DNA of 54,549 nucleotides, taken from contig JAPKBO010000004.1 in assembly GCA_028823395.1 (NCBI GenBank), positions 1 to 54,549 on the forward strand, read 5' to 3'. Shown here piece after piece: positions 53,601-54,549 of the stretch (positions are counted from its first letter, which is position 1; each line of letters opens with the position of its first letter). The position numbers and the translations under genes were made by a program. The notes under the pieces are model-generated. The model ran no database searches. It was not told the DNA's origin and saw nothing but the letters and a program-made list of their open reading frames with translations. Source of the DNA: Planctomycetota bacterium. Its GTDB lineage: Bacteria; Planctomycetota; UBA1135; GCA-002686595.

Positions 53601-54549
53601 GTGAGGAGTATCGGTACATCCTGGAACGACGCTATGCCAAGACCTACCCGGGCAACATGCTTTCGCGTCCCGGCTTGCTCCTGAATCCCTGGGTCCTGCA
53701 GGACACAAACGACCTTATAGGCCTCGGCGGCGGCGCAGGTGGAGTATTTGGCGGCCGCATGGGTGGAAAGGCCGGAGGGAGAGGCATCGGTAAGCAGAAG
53801 GAGAAGCAAGGTACGGGCCAGGCACCGGGGATCTTCCCGAACCTCGAATTCCTGGAGCAACCCTCAACGGTCCTCACCAATCTACGACCGGACTCCGACG
53901 GGGCCTTGCGCATTCCGGGTGCGCGGCTCGGCACGGGCGGCCTGATCCAGGTTCTAGCCTCTAACGGTGAGGACATGGTGCAGCGCCGGGTGACGCGCAC
54001 AGGCGCGGCCCTGCAGAGCCGCGACCGCCGACTGGCCAACGGAATGGCTCCGGAGGCCCACTTCAGTCAGAAGCGGCGCATGGTGTTTCTGGCCCCTGGC
54101 GAGGAGACGACCCTCTCGGACAAGGCCGGTTCAGATCTCGCGTCCTATGAAACCCTTGGGGACGTGTTCGACCTGTTCATGACACTGCGCCCGGACCTGG
54201 ATCTGGGCTCCTTCGAATTTCTCCTCGACTGGCCGCAGATGGATGAGGAGGCGAAGGCGAGCGCCTACTCCGAGTTCGCCTGCCACGAAATGCACATGTT
54301 CTTGTACGAGAAGGATCCCGATTTCTTCTCTCAGGTGGTACGGCCCTTCCTGGCCAACAAGGCGGACAAGACCTTCATGGATCTGTGGTTCCTGGACGGG
54401 GACCTGAGCGCGTTTCTCGATCCCTGGTCCTTCTCACGGCTCAACACCCTTGAGCAGATCCTGCTGACTGATCGCGAGGAGGGCATCAGCGGAAACGTCT
54501 CTCGCTTGATCGGCGACCGCATAGCCCTAGCTCCTCCTGCGCCAGCGAC
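50639..54549 (+). CDS. Giant secreted protein with beta-sandwich domains (3' end outside window)
   Basis: The frame is open from ATG 50639 to the window end: 1303 codons with no stop, absent from the track because it is incomplete. It starts with a signal peptide (MIHPAAAASLLALCLPALAPA). Residues about 20-400 are charged and helix-rich. From about 410 there are beta-sandwich-like units, for example GVYVIDFIGGGISSRAV and PCPDAALYFGGQRYEADGDG, resembling macroglobulin or carboxypeptidase-regulatory-like domains (inference). A Gly/Lys-rich loop (GGGAGGVFGGRMGGKAGG, about residue 1030) follows, then NLRPDSDGALRIPG. I do not recognise a named family; an alpha-2-macroglobulin-like role is possible. 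It is divergent from the selenoprotein. Confidence 0.75.
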   Translation, partial: MIHPAAAASLLALCLPALAPAQGQEIGFGEVFALSENRRATLEQLIPGTADYYYYSCLQLQHEGKLSEVPALLEMWIKRHGRDARVREIENRQALKRVDASGDPNGASSWERSRNYLIQQLGLSFDHTREKAVDEVDLLSSLDPSRIAPKVWDDNARRRHPDSLEGFGARQLKSLAAGKLSDRQLTELLKRLQRPDFPGLAELVVRQLKSKSSSKFGALDIHDELLLEQLEACVRRMPKLLNDPAFVSVYLTKLRPSDDVDWTSNSAEREAFLNRLWAFAQRLDPAHNDLKAHVLQHRLVHDLGQGRPNRKTLMEFLQLPRRTPLANPEWLKTQRNAEIVEKPNSSLTPLGSAGGEETLVHAYLQHFFGQEDSWEAFSPYLKADYLRRLFAETQILAGTGDMERWYSLIDDPSYYEALENRVELEFPATQTTEFATGAAVALDLNIKNVKTLLVKVFEIDALTYALAENKEVDASIDLDGLVAGAETTYAYDAPSLRRIKRHFEFPGLTEAGVYVIDFIGGGISSRAVIRKGHLEIRERDSSAGHVFEVVDLAGVPCPDAALYFGGQRYEADGDGIIIFPYSTKSGRKSVVVTAGGSVAVHGFSHRSESYSLKSGFYVDRESLLAGRQAKLLVNPRLEVNGKRTSLDLLKNVTLHLRARTLDGTETALEVRDVQLREGHEWVHEFRVPENLSSLQVSLTAKVDVLTEAKTQAVSSDSKSFAVNSIDASAQVDCPILGQDSSGYFIDLLGKNGEPKAGRILSLSLRHQDYRDTLSIQLKTDGAGRLHLGNLIGIDSLRSSGLPGGIGEWSLQSRRQTSSRQVRGQEGDVLRVPYTGEMERLGPDEVSLLELRGTTPVANRSGNVSLENGYVTLSQLAAGDYDLLLKETGDHVRVSVTAGERQGRWSVGASRALELEALPLQITSAAMQGDDLVIQLAGINPYTRLHVVTSRFDPAFDAFTSLAPPGPASGRTQSLRPTSSEFHSGRQIGEEYRYILERRYAKTYPGNMLSRPGLLLNPWVLQDTNDLIGLGGGAGGVFGGRMGGKAGGRGIGKQKEKQGTGQAPGIFPNLEFLEQPSTVLTNLRPDSDGALRIPGARLGTGGLIQVLASNGEDMVQRRVTRTGAALQSRDRRLANGMAPEAHFSQKRRMVFLAPGEETTLSDKAGSDLASYETLGDVFDLFMTLRPDLDLGSFEFLLDWPQMDEEAKASAYSEFACHEMHMFLYEKDPDFFSQVVRPFLANKADKTFMDLWFLDGDLSAFLDPWSFSRLNTLEQILLTDREEGISGNVSRLIGDRIALAPPAPA

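Overview
This 54.5 kb window is GC-rich, densely coded chromosomal DNA from a Gram-negative-type bacterium. Evidence for an outer membrane: KdsA (Kdo synthesis for LPS), two secretin-like lipoproteins, a GspK pseudopilin and many lipoprotein or Sec signal peptides. Two sulfatases, a PafA-like phosphatase, giant secreted proteins, Gly/Arg-rich proteins and membrane-fused spermidine-synthase-like proteins suggest Planctomycetota or a relative. That placement is inference from gene style, not from a marker gene. I see no rRNA, tRNA, CRISPR, IS element or prophage.

Layout. (1) 1-6.2 kb: start of a lipoprotein gene, then selD and selA (minus), a lipid kinase and kdsA (plus), and a PafA-type phosphatase (minus). 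(2) 6.2-14.1 kb: a 616 bp gene-free stretch rich in inverted repeats, then a minus-strand run purA-uppS-cdsA-phoH-pgpH-ybeY followed by a FliA/WhiG-type sigma gene. Its genes often overlap by 4 nt. (3) 14.3-22.4 kb: a lipoprotein sulfatase (plus), then a minus-strand group of a small secreted protein, two tandem secretin paralogues, gspK and an orphan hydantoinase B-like gene. (4) 22.7-25.7 kb: rpsO-pnp with structured leaders and a strong pnp terminator. (5) 25.7-31.2 kb: a translationally coupled membrane/SpeE-like protein, LytS-type kinase and LytTR regulator, with a terminator. (6) 31.3-36.5 kb: a Gly-rich secreted protein, a membrane-anchored coiled-coil protein, a second sulfatase whose start codon lies in a terminator loop, and a PA-M28-PDZ aminopeptidase. 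(7) 36.7-43.4 kb: a membrane protein, ABC ATPase, FtsX-type permease and ZnuA-like binding lipoprotein, then HIT, dihydroorotase and TerC genes. (8) 43.4-49.1 kb: a minus-strand operon of three SPFH (HflK/HflC-like) proteins and a P1B-type ATPase. (9) 49.4-54.5 kb: a thioredoxin-like selenoprotein (minus) and a huge secreted protein running off the window.

Main discoveries. The ORF track hides two selenoproteins. SelD continues upstream of its listed start through an in-frame UGA (GAG-U-AAK). The TlpA-like protein at 49437-50396 is split in the track at an in-frame UGA that replaces the first Cys of its W-C-P-P-C redox motif (WATW-U-PPC). Each UGA is followed at the expected distance by a short hairpin whose 3-nt loop starts with G, as in bacterial SECIS elements. 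With selA and selD present, the window encodes part of the Sec pathway and one of its clients; selB and selC are not here. The three-SPFH plus P1B-ATPase operon is the best candidate for an undescribed system.
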